Assembly (NCBI GenBank): GCA_023053545.1
Contig: JAKZAN010000004.1
Coordinates: 1,984,001-2,048,000 of the forward strand
Source of the DNA: Lepidurus packardi
Taxonomy: Eukaryota; Arthropoda; Branchiopoda; Notostraca; Triopsidae
Direction: 5' to 3'
Length of the DNA: 64,000 bases
Part shown: one piece after another, positions 41,181 to 52,109 of the stretch
Layout of the letters: every line of letters begins with the position of its first letter
Numbering within the stretch: position 1 is the first letter of the stretch
The notes under the pieces: generated by a model
What the model was told of the DNA's origin: nothing
The model's database searches: none
What the model saw: only the letters and a program-made list of their open reading frames with translations
Position numbers and translations under genes: made by a program

Positions 41181-42779
41181 AAAAGGAAATGGGGCAATGT
41201 GTTTTGTTTAGTTTTCTGCCCATTTTTTATTTTTATATTATGATGTTATTTTGTTAAATTACATCAGTAAACGGATAATATGAACACGGTTTCTTTTCTG
41301 TGTCACAGCTCACCCGGGGTGTATCATAGCACCCTCCAGGTTCGAGTGTTATGACACACAGACGACTTCTCGGAAAAAAATGTATGTCGCCTAAACGGTT
41401 AGCATAGGCAAAAGGAAAAAATAGGACAAGCAACCCATTAAAAAGCCCTCTAAAATAATCTTGAAATAATTCAAATATGTTCATAACTTTTGGAGAAAAA
41501 AAGATTAAGTAAAAACTGTCAAAGCACCCGACTCCCCCTACCTCAAGTTCGAAGGGGTTCCCCATGTTTCTTCTTTTTTTCTGGGGCAATCCCTTCGTTC
41601 GCTCCCCTTTCGTCCTTGACAAAAGGTCTCCAAAAGAAAGGAAGTAAAAAGGGCTCCTTTCTTTTCCCCCGTCTTTTCCCTTTTCACACTTTGGGCATTT
41701 GTTAAGTATGGGAACGTGCTACACTACGTTCGACGTCGTAAGGAACTTGCAGGGTAACGTCACAGTCCCCAGGACAGATTGACCAGATGGCAGAACTTTG
41801 AGGCGCGGCAGAAGACAGCTAAAATTGCCTCTCTTGAGACCTCACAAGGCGGACTTCTTTGCGACACTAGCACAAGAATTTGTACACCATAGCATGAGGT
41901 GTAAAGTCATCAGCAAGCCGTTTTGTACTTTTGTAGGCCATTTTAACAATGAAAATCTGGCCACGAAGACTTCTTGCCTCTACGAGGATTCAACTCACCC
42001 ACAAGACTACGACTACAAAGCTAAGAAGGTAGCATACTACTGGCTTGATTGAAATCAGCAAGAGGTAGCAAGAGTGTTAACGCTTTGTAGCCTTTCGTTT
42101 TTTAGATCAATAGAAACCGTGTTTAAGAAAAGTTGCAAGATTACTTTGCAATTTAAATTTCTACTAAAATCAGCTGAAACTGGAAGCATTTCAAATAAAG
42201 CTTTGAGTCCAGTGTCAAAATTTTAGAACTAAGAATCCTAACATTGTCTGATAAAGCTCACCCACAAAACTACTTGCTCCAAACTCATTAGATTTTATTG
42301 CGCAATAAATTAGGCCAATAAATAAACGAAATTTTTGACAGGATCATTTCAATCATATTGTAGATATTACAAAGATTTGAACCATTTTATAAACTTGTCC
42401 TTGTTCAGAGTTTTTAAGAATAATAGTGAAATTCAGAGCTTTACTAAACCACCATAAAATATGTTTCGAATATATCTTCATGATGTACATTGGCATTTTG
42501 TCAAAAAGTAGGATAGTTTCGGTCCACATTCTAAACTAAATGAAACAAGTCTACAAATGATACACCTCCATTAATATCCTTGGAAGCGACGAAAGGTACG
42601 CGTTTTTCGAATTCAAGTTAATGATCGTCTCATTCATGATTAGATTCTAGGAGAACAATGTCTAACTAAAACGTTTGAGACTAAAATTTTTGAGATCACG
42701 AATAATCCATACGCATGCACCTAACTGACACAGTCATCGAACTTGATGGGAAATTGTTCACAAGGCCGTTTACAGTTCC
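41181..42779. other. No recognised gene; decayed copy of cuticle-gene upstream DNA
   Basis: Pieces of 42060-42720 resemble 50430-51260 upstream of the third cuticle gene. Examples are the ACTAAA..ACAAAT.ATACACC and GGAAGCGAC..AGG stretches and the shared GAGATCACG block. This shows that the flanks were duplicated together with the genes. An 84-codon ORF at 41798-42052 has no recognisable features. Confidence 0.45.
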
Positions 42780-42952
42780 AGACGACCTTCACCCAAAACG
42801 TTTGGTGGAACTCATCCATATTGCGGTTTTCGCGACAACGAAATGAACGAAAGCTCTTCTACATTTCCGCTGGAACAAACAAAAGTAAAAGTGAACCCTA
42901 TGAGGGGTTAGGTTCGCCCGCAAAGTGATATGCGTTCTCCAGATGATCCAGG

Positions 42953-42990
42953 TATAAAAGAACTCTCCGTGGTTCAGTCAATCAGTTCAG
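42953..42990 (+). promoter_or_regulatory. Core promoter of cuticle gene 1
   Basis: TATAAAAG at 42953-42960 is followed 31 bp later by TCAGTT with the likely start A at 42984. Another TCAGT precedes and TCAGTC follows, and ATG is at 43020. The same box, spacing and leader occur at cuticle genes 2 and 3. Confidence 0.75.
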
Positions 42991-43019
42991 TCTCACTCTC
43001 TGAAACCTCCAAACCAACA

Positions 43020-43582
43020 ATGAAATTCTTCTTGATCGCCGCTTTCTTGGCTGCTGCCTCCGCCGCTAGCTTGCCTTACCAACCCCAGGCTTACTCTACC
43101 GGCCATGCCAAGCAAAATGATATCACCATCGTGAGCCAAAGCGATGTCCGCAACCCTGACGGAAGCAGCCGATTTAGGTAAATCTTTTTCTTTACAAATT
43201 ATTTAAACTTCTTTCAACTTAAATCTACGTTTTTCATAGCTACCAATTATCGGACGGAACCACCCGCGAAGAATCTCAAGTCCAGAAGTTGATCGGCAAG
43301 GAAATGGGCAACACCAACAGCGGATCTTCCTCTTTCATTACCCCCGAAGGCCAACGCATCGCTTTGACCTGGGTTGCTGATGAGAACGGATTCCGACCCA
43401 TGGGTGACCACTTGCCCGTTGCCCCCCAATACACCCCGGAAGTCGCCGCCGTGTGGGCCACCATCCGTCCCCCAACCTATTCTGCCTCAGCTTATGCCGC
43501 CCCCACTTATGCTGCCCCCACCTATGTTGCTCCCGTCACCTACCGTGCCCCCGCTGTCACCCCGTCCCCCGCCCGTTATTAA
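43020..43582 (+). CDS. RR-1 cuticle protein 1 (chitin-binding type 4)
   Basis: Exons 43020-43177 and 43240-43582 encode 166 residues; the intron is 62 bp. MKFFLIAAFLAAASAAS is a signal peptide. ITIVSQSDVRNPDGSS leads into the Rebers-Riddiford chitin-binding domain (SYQLSDGTTREES, ITPEGQRIALTWVADENGF, GDHLPVAP), and an Ala/Pro/Tyr repeat tail (YAAPTYAAPTYVAP) ends the chain. Secreted RR-1 proteins bind chitin in flexible arthropod cuticle. ATG 43020 is preferred over the upstream in-frame starts because it begins the signal peptide and lies just downstream of the predicted start of transcription. AATAAA is at 43615-43620. Confidence 0.93.
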
Positions 43583-43659
43583 ATTGCCGAAAATAGATAC
43601 GAAATTTATTTATTAATAAATACTTGAAACGCAAAACATGGTCTCTTCATTTCTTGTTG

Positions 43660-44464
43660 AGTCTTGACATATAAACCAATTTTCTGAGGTAAGCTTTCTG
43701 ATCAGGCAAGTAAAAGAATCTAGAAATTAATAAACGGAAAGAAATTATCTTTCATCCAGATAGCGATAAAGAGTTTACTGTACTGGACAGAAAGCAAAGG
43801 ACTATAGCATCGGAATCACAGCAATGAATAATTGGAACAACGCTACAAATTGCGGTTCGGCTTTCTGAATGTAGTTTCTAATAACACTTCCGTTCATTTT
43901 CTTTACTCAGCAACCCATTGCATTATTATTCTCATATCAAAGTGGTTCTTTAGCCCGTGCTGACAAATTTATTTTTTTTATTAAAATACTAAAGATTATT
44001 ACGGTATTCCGCATTTCTGGGACAACATCTAAGGCAGAGTCCATTTTATTATTCAATTTTTAAGTTTAAGTTTTTTAAATAAATTACGTCACTACGAATG
44101 GCAAGTGATTTTGACTTTGTGAATGTCACGGTAATAACGTGATGCATTTTTTTTTAAATATTACAAAATGAAAACGAGAAGACAAGGAAACAAGAATGGA
44201 TTAAGCTCAAGTGAATACCCACCTGTTTGCTTTTCAAATTTGAGTGCTGGCTGTACGAAGGGCCACCATCCACTTATTACCATCCACTTATTAGGATGGT
44301 AAAAGTGTTACTTTTGTCACTTGTGTCACTTTGCCATTATCAACGTGATTGTGTATTAGAAAAAAGTTTATCAGTGTACATGACAACTTACAAAGTACTA
44401 CGAAGTACTGTCCAGCTTATCCATTTCAAATTCGTTAGTACTCGAGCGAGAGTCAACCCAAAAC
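43660..44464. other. Spacer between cuticle gene 1 and the receptor pseudogene
   Basis: No separate gene. From about 44190 it resembles 46490-46690 (TACCCACCTGTTTGCTT, TCAAATTTGAGTGCT), that is, the 5' flank shared by the two receptor copies. Confidence 0.5.
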
Positions 44465-45206
44465 ATGTGGGTAAACCAAGCAAGGCCAGAAAGACTAAAT
44501 TGGAACCCATTTCAAAGGAGTTCACTTCAAAGAAGTACTACCCTAGTTCTGTACTAGCTATTTTGAAAATTGTCTCCTTCTTGAAACGCACGGGTTGTCT
44601 ACCTGTTGTCATCAAGTCACTAAGTTCCGGGTTCCATGGCACTGAATTCGCCAGACTTTATATTACTACCATTTTCTTGATACTGGCCATTGCTTTATAA
44701 ATCACCTTAACCTTCGATTACGTGACTTATCACATACTAAAATATACAGCCGATCCATTAATTGACATATTGTTTGCGGGCAGCTTGATATGCTCCAAAA
44801 TTCGTATTCCTCGGATTGGTCTTGCCAGCAAACCGGCCTTATAATCGGCTCTCAATACTATTACAGAGATCCAAGAATCTTTGCGTTTAAACTTCACAAG
44901 TTCCAAGTTATGGCGCTTGAAGTTCCTTTACAAAATTCTTTAGTTCCTATATTCTGGTATTCTGAAGGACCAGAAATAAAATAAAGCTTAAAACATGTGA
45001 TATAGATCTTGCTTACCATCATCCGGGTTTACTTTATCTGTGAGGAGTCTCAAGCCTTCGGGAGTCCTATCTTTACACTGTGTACCGGAATTCCGCTAAT
45101 TGGAAACATCGCATACGAATTTCTGGCGGCTTTCTATTGCATATCTACATGGATGTGTCGATACAACTGTCATGTTTTGCCACACACTGGCCACAACACT
45201 GATTAA
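44465..45206 (+). pseudogene. Gustatory receptor pseudogene, copy A
   Basis: The segment aligns with copy B downstream: KYYPSSVLAILKIVSFLK, CLPVVIKSLSSGF, then after a stop and frame changes SPIFTLCTGIPLIGNIAYEF. A one-base difference right after the ATG (44465) shifts the frame relative to copy B. Stops follow at about 44698 and elsewhere, and the 3' exons with the TYxxxxxQF motif are absent. It is a decayed tandem copy of a seven-transmembrane gustatory receptor. Confidence 0.75.
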
Positions 45207-46716
45207 TCGTTTGGTAGCCATGGCTATTTATTAGCAAAAAACTAAAAACGCTATACGCTATACGCTAGACAAAGTGTTTTCGAAGTTCAGCATGTCATAA
45301 AATTCAAGATCATAAACCGAATTATAAAGAAAGACATTTATTCACAGGAGAAATCATTTTTCTGGTGATAGGGAACAAACCATAAAACAGTGGGCACTCA
45401 AACTGGAAAAATGACACAGTTGGGCGTCACTTGGTCTCCTTCTAAGGTACAAAAAGGATTAGTACACTGTTGAACAAAGTTACTTTTTTGTCCTTTTATT
45501 TCACTATTTTCAAGTATAAGTGAAAATGGCCAACTCATTAGACATGTCACACATTTTTGTACCTCTGTAAAATAAAAGCTAAAGCCAATGAAGATGCTTG
45601 CAATGCACAAGTTGTATTAAAAAAACAGAACTCGTATTAGGATTCAATTTTAATACCCCAGGCCTGTCATATAATTCTGAAAAATAGTATCTCTTAATTA
45701 CGACATGATCTGTACTAAAAAGAGCTACTAAGATAATTTACTCTCCCATTTTACGCAAAAAAATCACGTGATTCAAGTGAATAAAATCAAAATGGAGTAT
45801 TTCCTATGATTACACTATGCTTATTTGATGCAATAACACTAAACTTCACTAAAGGTGGAATTCCCACCGCAAACAATGATTTTTCTACAAATGCTGAACA
45901 TTCCACAAGCACTAATACGTAATGTTCGCGTCAATACTAATACTGCCGGTTAATCTTCGATCCGAGGTAGGCATGCAAAATGACGACCCGAAACTATGAC
46001 ATATTACCATCAGTTGCAGAATGATAATCCAGGATATTAATAAATTGTACATCAGTATTACACCGTAAGTCCCACATCTAAGCATGGGGTGTGATGTTTC
46101 AAGAATCCAGGTTGTAGATACTCTTTCGCTGAGAGCAAAACCCTCGTAAAGTACTATGGGACATGGAAACGGTTACCAAGGCTCATTAAATAGAATGGAA
46201 GTGGCTAGCGAAGTTAAATATGGTCAATTTTTTTCTTCTACCGATATTCTTACCTTACCTCAGGAATAGGCGTCTTGTTTATGTTCTGCTGTTGTTTTGC
46301 TGCCGTTTCTAAAAACTTGAGCATGAATAAAAGTTAGTATTGACATTAAGAGTAGGCACGTTTGAAGCCGAATCTTAAAAAAATGTCCTGCTTCAGAATT
46401 AGTTAACAAGAAGCAAACAAGTGCGGAAAAAACTTTTTTTGCGCACTTAAAATATATATTATAAACAGAAACGAGAGTCGATGAAGCGCAACTGAATACC
46501 CACCTGTTTGCTTCTCAAATTTGAGTGCTTCTGTATGAAGGGTGCCATCCCATCCACTTGCTGGGATGGTAAAAAGTTGACATTTTGCTCTTATTAACGT
46601 AATAACATATTACATAAAGAAAAACTAGCGTACTTGAGAGGTGGCGATGTATTAGTCCTTTACAAGTTGTCCGTGACAAAATTCGTTAGTACTCGAGGGA
46701 GAGTCGAACCAAAAAC
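45207..46716. other. Spacer without a recognised gene
   Basis: Nothing coding was recognised. The last 220 bp repeat the upstream flank of receptor copy A. Confidence 0.45.
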
Positions 46717-48328
46717 ATGTGGGTATTTCCAAGAAAGGCCAGCAAGACTAAAGTGGAACCCGTAGGTTTCAATTCGAAAGAGTGCTACCCTAGTTCAGTA
46801 GTAGGTATTTTGAAAATTGTCACGTTCTTGAAATGGGTGGGTCTTCTACCTGTTGTCGTCATATCCTTAAGTTCCGGGTTCCTTCGAATTCGATTCGCTG
46901 GATTTCATATTACTACCGCTCTCTGGATACTGGGCACTGCTCTACAAATCCCGCTGACCATCGACTACTTGACTTCTCAAATACGAAGCTTCAGAGCTGA
47001 CGCATTAGTTAGCGTATTGTTTGCTACCAGCATGGCTTGCTACACAATTCTTATTAACCGAATTGGGTTTGCCAACATAACGGCCTTAGAATCGGCTCTC
47101 AATACTATTAAAGAGATCCAAGGATCTTTTTGCTCAAAATTCACAAGCTCCAACATTTGGCCCTTGACGATTCTCGTCCTATTTCTGTAGTCCGTAGCGG
47201 TACGAATGACATTTTGAAGAATGGCAACAAGAATAAAGACTTAAACTTGACTGTGTGATATAGGTAATAATTAACTTCTTCTGGATTTTTCTTACCTATG
47301 TGTTGTATCCTGAGTTTATATGTTGGTTAGAAATGCCTGGGGGTACTTTGGGAAAGGGACCCCAGGCATGAAATACAGGCAGTCGCAACTAAACTCTCGT
47401 CTCAACCACAACACCTATGAGGATTCTCAAGCCTTGAAAAGTCCCATCTTTACACTGTATACCAGAATTCCGCTGATAGGGTACATCATGCACGGATTTC
47501 TTCATGTGTTTTATTACATATCAACATGGGTCGTCCCGATACTACTATTTATGTTTTGCCGTACACTGGCCAGCTACTACCAGAGCTTTGCAGACAAAAT
47601 CCGCCAAGAGTTGTACCCTGACCGTCCTTGTTCTTACCCAGTTGACCTTTTGGAGAAATCAGTGACCCAAGACAATGGCCAGTCGCAGAATTTTCGAAAT
47701 CGGCTTAAGAAGCTACAAGCTACTTCTATCCTGCTCGAAAAGGCAGTCAGCGATGTTAACGACTATATTGGTATGGGCTTGCTTCTCTATCTTGTGTGCC
47801 ATCTCACGTACATCCTCGGCAATTTGTATTACATTTCAAAATTTGCGCGTAAAATTCCTTTCCTCAGTACTGACGAATCCATTTTCTTGGTAAACGTAAC
47901 GGTGATGCTTGTTCAACATACAGCTGAACTCTGGTTTGTGATTTGGGCTGCGGATTTAATCCCCACAGCCGTAAGCATAGTGTTCCTTTTTGTATTTTTG
48001 ACCACATCTTAGCATTTAAGTTTTATTTCTATAGGCGAACAGGTGTAAGGATGTAGTTGCAGGAATACCATTTTGCGATGGTGACTTTAAAGACGAACAC
48101 GCTTCTTTGGACATCCAGCTTCAGTCTTTCCGTAGTCATATAACAGCCAAGAAGGTGGAAATCAGTGCCTATGATTTATTCACCATAAACAAAAAAAATG
48201 ACTCCATCCGTAAGAACATTTTGTATTGAAGTTTATTTTGAATCTTGGATTTTTTGTTACAGGTTGTTGGCACCATTATCACGTACTTTCTAATCATTAT
48301 TCAGTTCTCACCTAATTTCGGCAGCTGA
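46717..48328 (+). pseudogene. Gustatory receptor (Gr family), copy B, probably inactive
   Basis: Inferred exons are 46717-47190, about 47315-47970, 48035-48209 and 48263-48328. Several hydrophobic helices are visible (LLPVVVISLSSGF, ALVSVLFATSMACYTILI, WVVPILLFMFC, MGLLLYLVCHLTYILG, ELWFVIWAADL). The final exon carries VVGTIITYFLIIIQF, the TYhhhhhQF signature of arthropod gustatory receptors in the last membrane segment. Two defects are seen. TAG at 47188 ends the first part inside a helix. The phase between exons 3 and 4 does not match unless one A is lost from the 8-A tract at 48191. The receptor would be a ligand-gated channel of chemosensory neurons. Confidence 0.78.
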
Positions 48329-49110
48329 GTCGTAACAGTGAATGTGATGAACTTCTGTGAATAATTTAAAAATGTACACTTATACTTTCTCATATCTCTT
48401 CACTAACACAAAACAGCGTCTATATAAAACTTTCGTAGAATATCCGTTGGAAGATTGCTACGTGAATGCAAACTTCTATTTTACGCAGCTGAAAGATCTT
48501 AGGTGTGTAAAATGATAAGAAATAGAGTTGGACTAAAATACCATTTGTTTTTTTTTCATTCTTTTGTTTCGAGTACATCAAGGGATAGAGCTTAAAATGG
48601 ATTTCATTTTTTTAATACAACAGATCAATTAGTTTACATAATGCATTAAAATAGCTTTCGCTATCTTATTAGAAGAATCTTTGACATCGGCTTTCATTAG
48701 ATTCGAGCAATTTCGTTAGCAGTTCTTCAACCTGGGGTGCAAACGACAAGTTCCGAATCTTCCCTGAGAATGAAGGGTAATTCTATAAATAAATTTTATA
48801 CGCGGAATCAAGCTCTAGAACACAGTCAGGGGTATCCTTGGAAATATAAGCAGAGAAATAGCGGGTTCCGAATTAAGTTCGTACTCGATGAATTTTAAAG
48901 TCGTAGTTTAAATGGTATGTGTATTTTGTGCAGTGTTTTTTGCATGGTTCCTGAGAGTATAACATGGTGGATCCTTCTAACGGTTTTGTTGTTCTGGGAT
49001 CAACAAAAACAAAGATTAGAGATACTACTTCCTAAATGTAGGCCTTGCTTTACGTTCCTACCTTTCTAGTGCAGGACATCGAACATGGGTTGTTTTCTTC
49101 GCAAGGATGT
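48329..49110. other. Spacer without a recognised gene
   Basis: No coding or repeat feature was recognised before the duplicated upstream region of cuticle gene 2, which begins at about 49118 (GACGACCTTCACCCAA). Confidence 0.45.
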
Positions 49111-49317
49111 ATTCAGTTGAAGACGACCTTCACCCAATTGCTTAGGTGAAAACTCTTTCACGTTGCGGTTTTCTCGACAATGAGATGAACCAAAGCTCTT
49201 ATGCACTTCCGCTGGAACAAACAAAAGTAAAAGTGAACCCCATGAGGGGTAAGGTTCGCCCTTGGTTCGCCCTATGGTTCGCCTGCAAAGTGTTGTGCGT
49301 TCTCCAGATGATCCAGG

Positions 49318-49355
49318 TATAAAAGAACTCTCCGTGGTTCAGTCAATCAGTTCAG
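49318..49355 (+). promoter_or_regulatory. Core promoter of cuticle gene 2
   Basis: TATAAAAG (49318-49325) and the leader match cuticle gene 1 at a constant offset of 6365 bp. Upstream, GGTTCGCC is repeated three times where gene 1 has it once. Confidence 0.75.
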
Positions 49356-49384
49356 TCTCACTCTCTGAAACCTCCAAACCAACA

Positions 49385-49947
49385 ATGAAATTCTTCTTGA
49401 TCGCCGCTTTCTTGGCTGCTGCCTCCGCCGCTAGCTTGCCTTACCAACCCCAGGCTTACTCTACCGGCCATGCCAAGCAAAATGATATCACCATCGTGAG
49501 CCAAAGCGATGTCCGCAACCCTGACGGAAGCAGCCGATTTAGGTAAGTCTTTTTCTTTACAAATTATTTAAACTTCTTTCAACTTAAATCTACGTTTTTC
49601 ATAGCTACCAATTATCGGACGGAACCACCCGCGAAGAATCTCAAGTCCAGAAGTTGATCGGCAAGGAAATGGGCAACACCAACAGCGGATCTTCCTCTTT
49701 CATTACCCCCGAAGGCCAACGCATCGCTTTGACCTGGGTTGCTGACGAGAACGGATTCCGACCCATGGGTGACCACTTGCCCGTTGCCCCCCAATACACC
49801 CCGGAAGTCGCCGCCGTGTGGGCCACCATCCGTCCCCCAACCTACTCTGCCTCAGCTTATGCCGCCCCCACTTATGCTGCCCCCACCTATGTTGCTCCCG
49901 TCACCTACCGTGCCCCCGCTGTCACCCCGGCCCCTGCCCGTTACTAA
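49385..49947 (+). CDS. RR-1 cuticle protein 2 (near-identical paralogue)
   Basis: Exons 49385-49542 and 49605-49947 have the same lengths as cuticle gene 1. The 166-residue product differs from it at one position (APAVTPAPARY against APAVTPSPARY). Signal peptide, RR-1 domain and Ala/Pro/Tyr tail are as in gene 1. The intron is also almost identical (donor GTAAGT here, GTAAAT there). It is secreted and should bind cuticular chitin. The near identity of intron and flanks points to recent duplication or gene conversion. Confidence 0.93.
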
Positions 49948-50179
49948 ATTGCCGAAAATAGATACGAAATTTATTTATTAATAAATACTTGAAACGCAAA
50001 ACATGGTCTCCTGATTTCTTGTTGAGTCTTGACAAATAACCAGTTTTCTGAGGTAAGCTTTCTGATCAAGGAAAAAAAAGAATCTAAAAATTAATAAATA
50101 GAAAGAAATTATCTTTCGTCTTTGCTTTGCTTTCGTTGCAGAAAGCAAACTACTATAGCATCGGAATCACAGCAATGAA

Positions 50180-51445
50180 TTACAGCAATAAATACTACAA
50201 CGCAAAACAAATATGTACATGGATTGATTTATAGGCAAACGATACTCTAGAGCCATAGCTACTCAACGGGGATAATGGACGTTGAAATTTGAAATCGAAA
50301 CTTAAATTCCTTTAGAGCTAATCTTGTTAGGTACAGTATAGAAGTTATCTGCACATTATGTATACCGTGGTCATAATTAGAATTTTTCGAAAATAGTAGA
50401 GCACAGGCTTTCTTGAAACCAGAATTGTAGCCTGAGTTCGAACGTTTGGTAGTCTTCCGTTGTCTAGAACAATATAAACTATGTTTAAGAGAGGTTACAT
50501 GCTTTGTTTTGAAGTCAAATTTTCTCATAAAATCAGCCTAAGTAAACACTTTACAAATAGATTTCCGATTCTAGTGCCAAGAATCTTGGAACCAAGGTTA
50601 AAAAAACGCCCAATTTTACAGCGCCTAATAAAGCACATCAACAAGACCAAAATCTTGCTATTTTATTGCAGAAAAAAATCTTGCATTGTTATAAGATAAT
50701 TTGAGATCAAATATGCAGAGTATAGTTTGAACTGCGTGAAGTCTATGTAAAACAAATTACAAAGAATTTAACTATTTTTTAAACTAAACCAAATATTAAT
50801 GGAAGTACAGTTAGTTAAAGGAAATGCTGTTCCCGTACGGACTTTTTTAAGAATCATATTGAAAGGCAATTCGTAGCTCTAGTACTAACACAGAAAAATT
50901 CTCGAATTGAGTACCTAGATCATGTACACTTTGTAGAAGTGTATAGGACAATTTTGATCATATTCTAAACTATAGGAAAGAAGACCACAAATAATACACC
51001 GTCAGTATTATCACTGGAAGCGACCAAGGATGCACGGTTTTCGAGTTCAAGTTTATACTCGTCTCTTTCCCAATCTCGTGAACAAATGTAGTGCGACATG
51101 AGGACAGGACTTTTCTGAAGTTTTTTCAGGTTCAATGAGAAGTATGACGGAGTCAATCCTCTGTGACGCTTTTACCACGTCAGGTTTGAGATCACGTGCC
51201 AACTATAAACATTCACCTTACTGACATAGTCTTCAAACCTGTTTTTTGAAATTCTTCACAAGGACGCTAAACCGTGCTTCATATAGCGATACGCCTGTAC
51301 AACAAAAGGAAGAATGAACGCACGCTGGCTTGTCATGCCAGGATAGGTAAAAGTAAAAGTAAAGCTTAGAATTTGAAGCCGCCCTTCCCCGAGGCGAACC
51401 TTATTACCGACGGTAAAATACTGAACTTGCTCCAGTTCTTCACGG
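50180..51445. other. Upstream region of cuticle gene 3, no gene
   Basis: No ORF of note. Segments are diverged copies of 42060-42760 upstream of cuticle gene 1. Confidence 0.5.
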
Positions 51446-51483
51446 TATAAAAGTGATGTCCGTGGTTCAGTCTAATCAGTTCA
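51446..51483 (+). promoter_or_regulatory. Core promoter of cuticle gene 3
   Basis: TATAAAAG (51446-51453) lies 32 bp before TCAGT with start A at about 51478. The leader to the ATG matches genes 1 and 2 (TCACTCTCTGAAACCTCCAA). Confidence 0.75.
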
Positions 51484-51513
51484 GTCTCACTCTCTGAAAC
51501 CTCCAAACCAACA

Positions 51514-52048
51514 ATGAAGTTCTTCTTGATCGCCGCTTTCTTGGCCGCTGCCTCCGCAGCCAGTGTGTACCCCGCAGCTTACCCCAGTTACGCTAAGCAG
51601 CCCGAAATTACCATCGTGAGCCAGAGTGATGTTCGCAACCCAGACGGAAGCAGCCAATGGAGGTAAGCTTATACAATTATCTTTCTGCTTCTTTAATCTA
51701 AAGTATGGACTTTCTAGCTACGCCGGATCTGATGGCACAACTCGCGAAGAAGCTCAAGTCCAGAAGCAGATCGGTTACGAATCTGGAAACACCAACCGCG
51801 GATCTTCTTACTGGGTTGCCCCTAATGGCGAACGTTTAACTTTGAGCTGGGTCGCTGACGAGAACGGATTCCAGCCCAAGGGTGACCACTTGCCCGTTGC
51901 CCCCCAACACACCCCAGAAGTCGCCGCCGTCTGGGCCACCGTCCGTACCCCAACCTACTCTGCCCCAGCTTATGCTGCCCCCGCTGCATACCCTGCACCT
52001 GCCGCCTACCGTGCCCCTGCTGTCTACCCTGCCCCCGCCCGTTATTAA
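51514..52048 (+). CDS. RR-1 cuticle protein 3
   Basis: Exons 51514-51662 and 51718-52048 encode 159 residues; the intron is 55 bp. The signal peptide MKFFLIAAFLAAASAAS is identical to genes 1 and 2. The mature part is diverged: EITIVSQSDVRNPDGSSQWS, then SDGTTREEAQVQKQIGYESG, NGERLTLSWVADENGFQPKG, DHLPVAPQHTPE, and a tail of AAPAAYPAPAAY repeats. The RR-1 domain is complete. The family resemblance, shared promoter and identical signal exon make it the older member of the tandem cluster. AATAAA lies near 52096-52101. Confidence 0.93.
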
Positions 52049-52109
52049 ACTGCCATCATAAGGTTCCTGTATGTACATATAGGGTATTTATTTATTAAAT
52101 AAATGTCTG

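Noticed and set aside
40690..41360. pogo-type element with TIRs around the HTH fragment
   Set aside because: TTATGACACAC occurs at both 40715 and 41350, but in direct orientation, so it does not define inverted ends.
41798..42052. 84-codon ORF as a gene
   Set aside because: No signal, domain, splice context or paralogue was visible.
42930..43019. Upstream in-frame start for cuticle gene 1
   Set aside because: It would place the TATA box and initiator inside the coding region and bury the signal peptide.
51836..52078. Gly-rich minus-strand ORF
   Set aside because: It is the antisense of the cuticle gene 3 coding exon.
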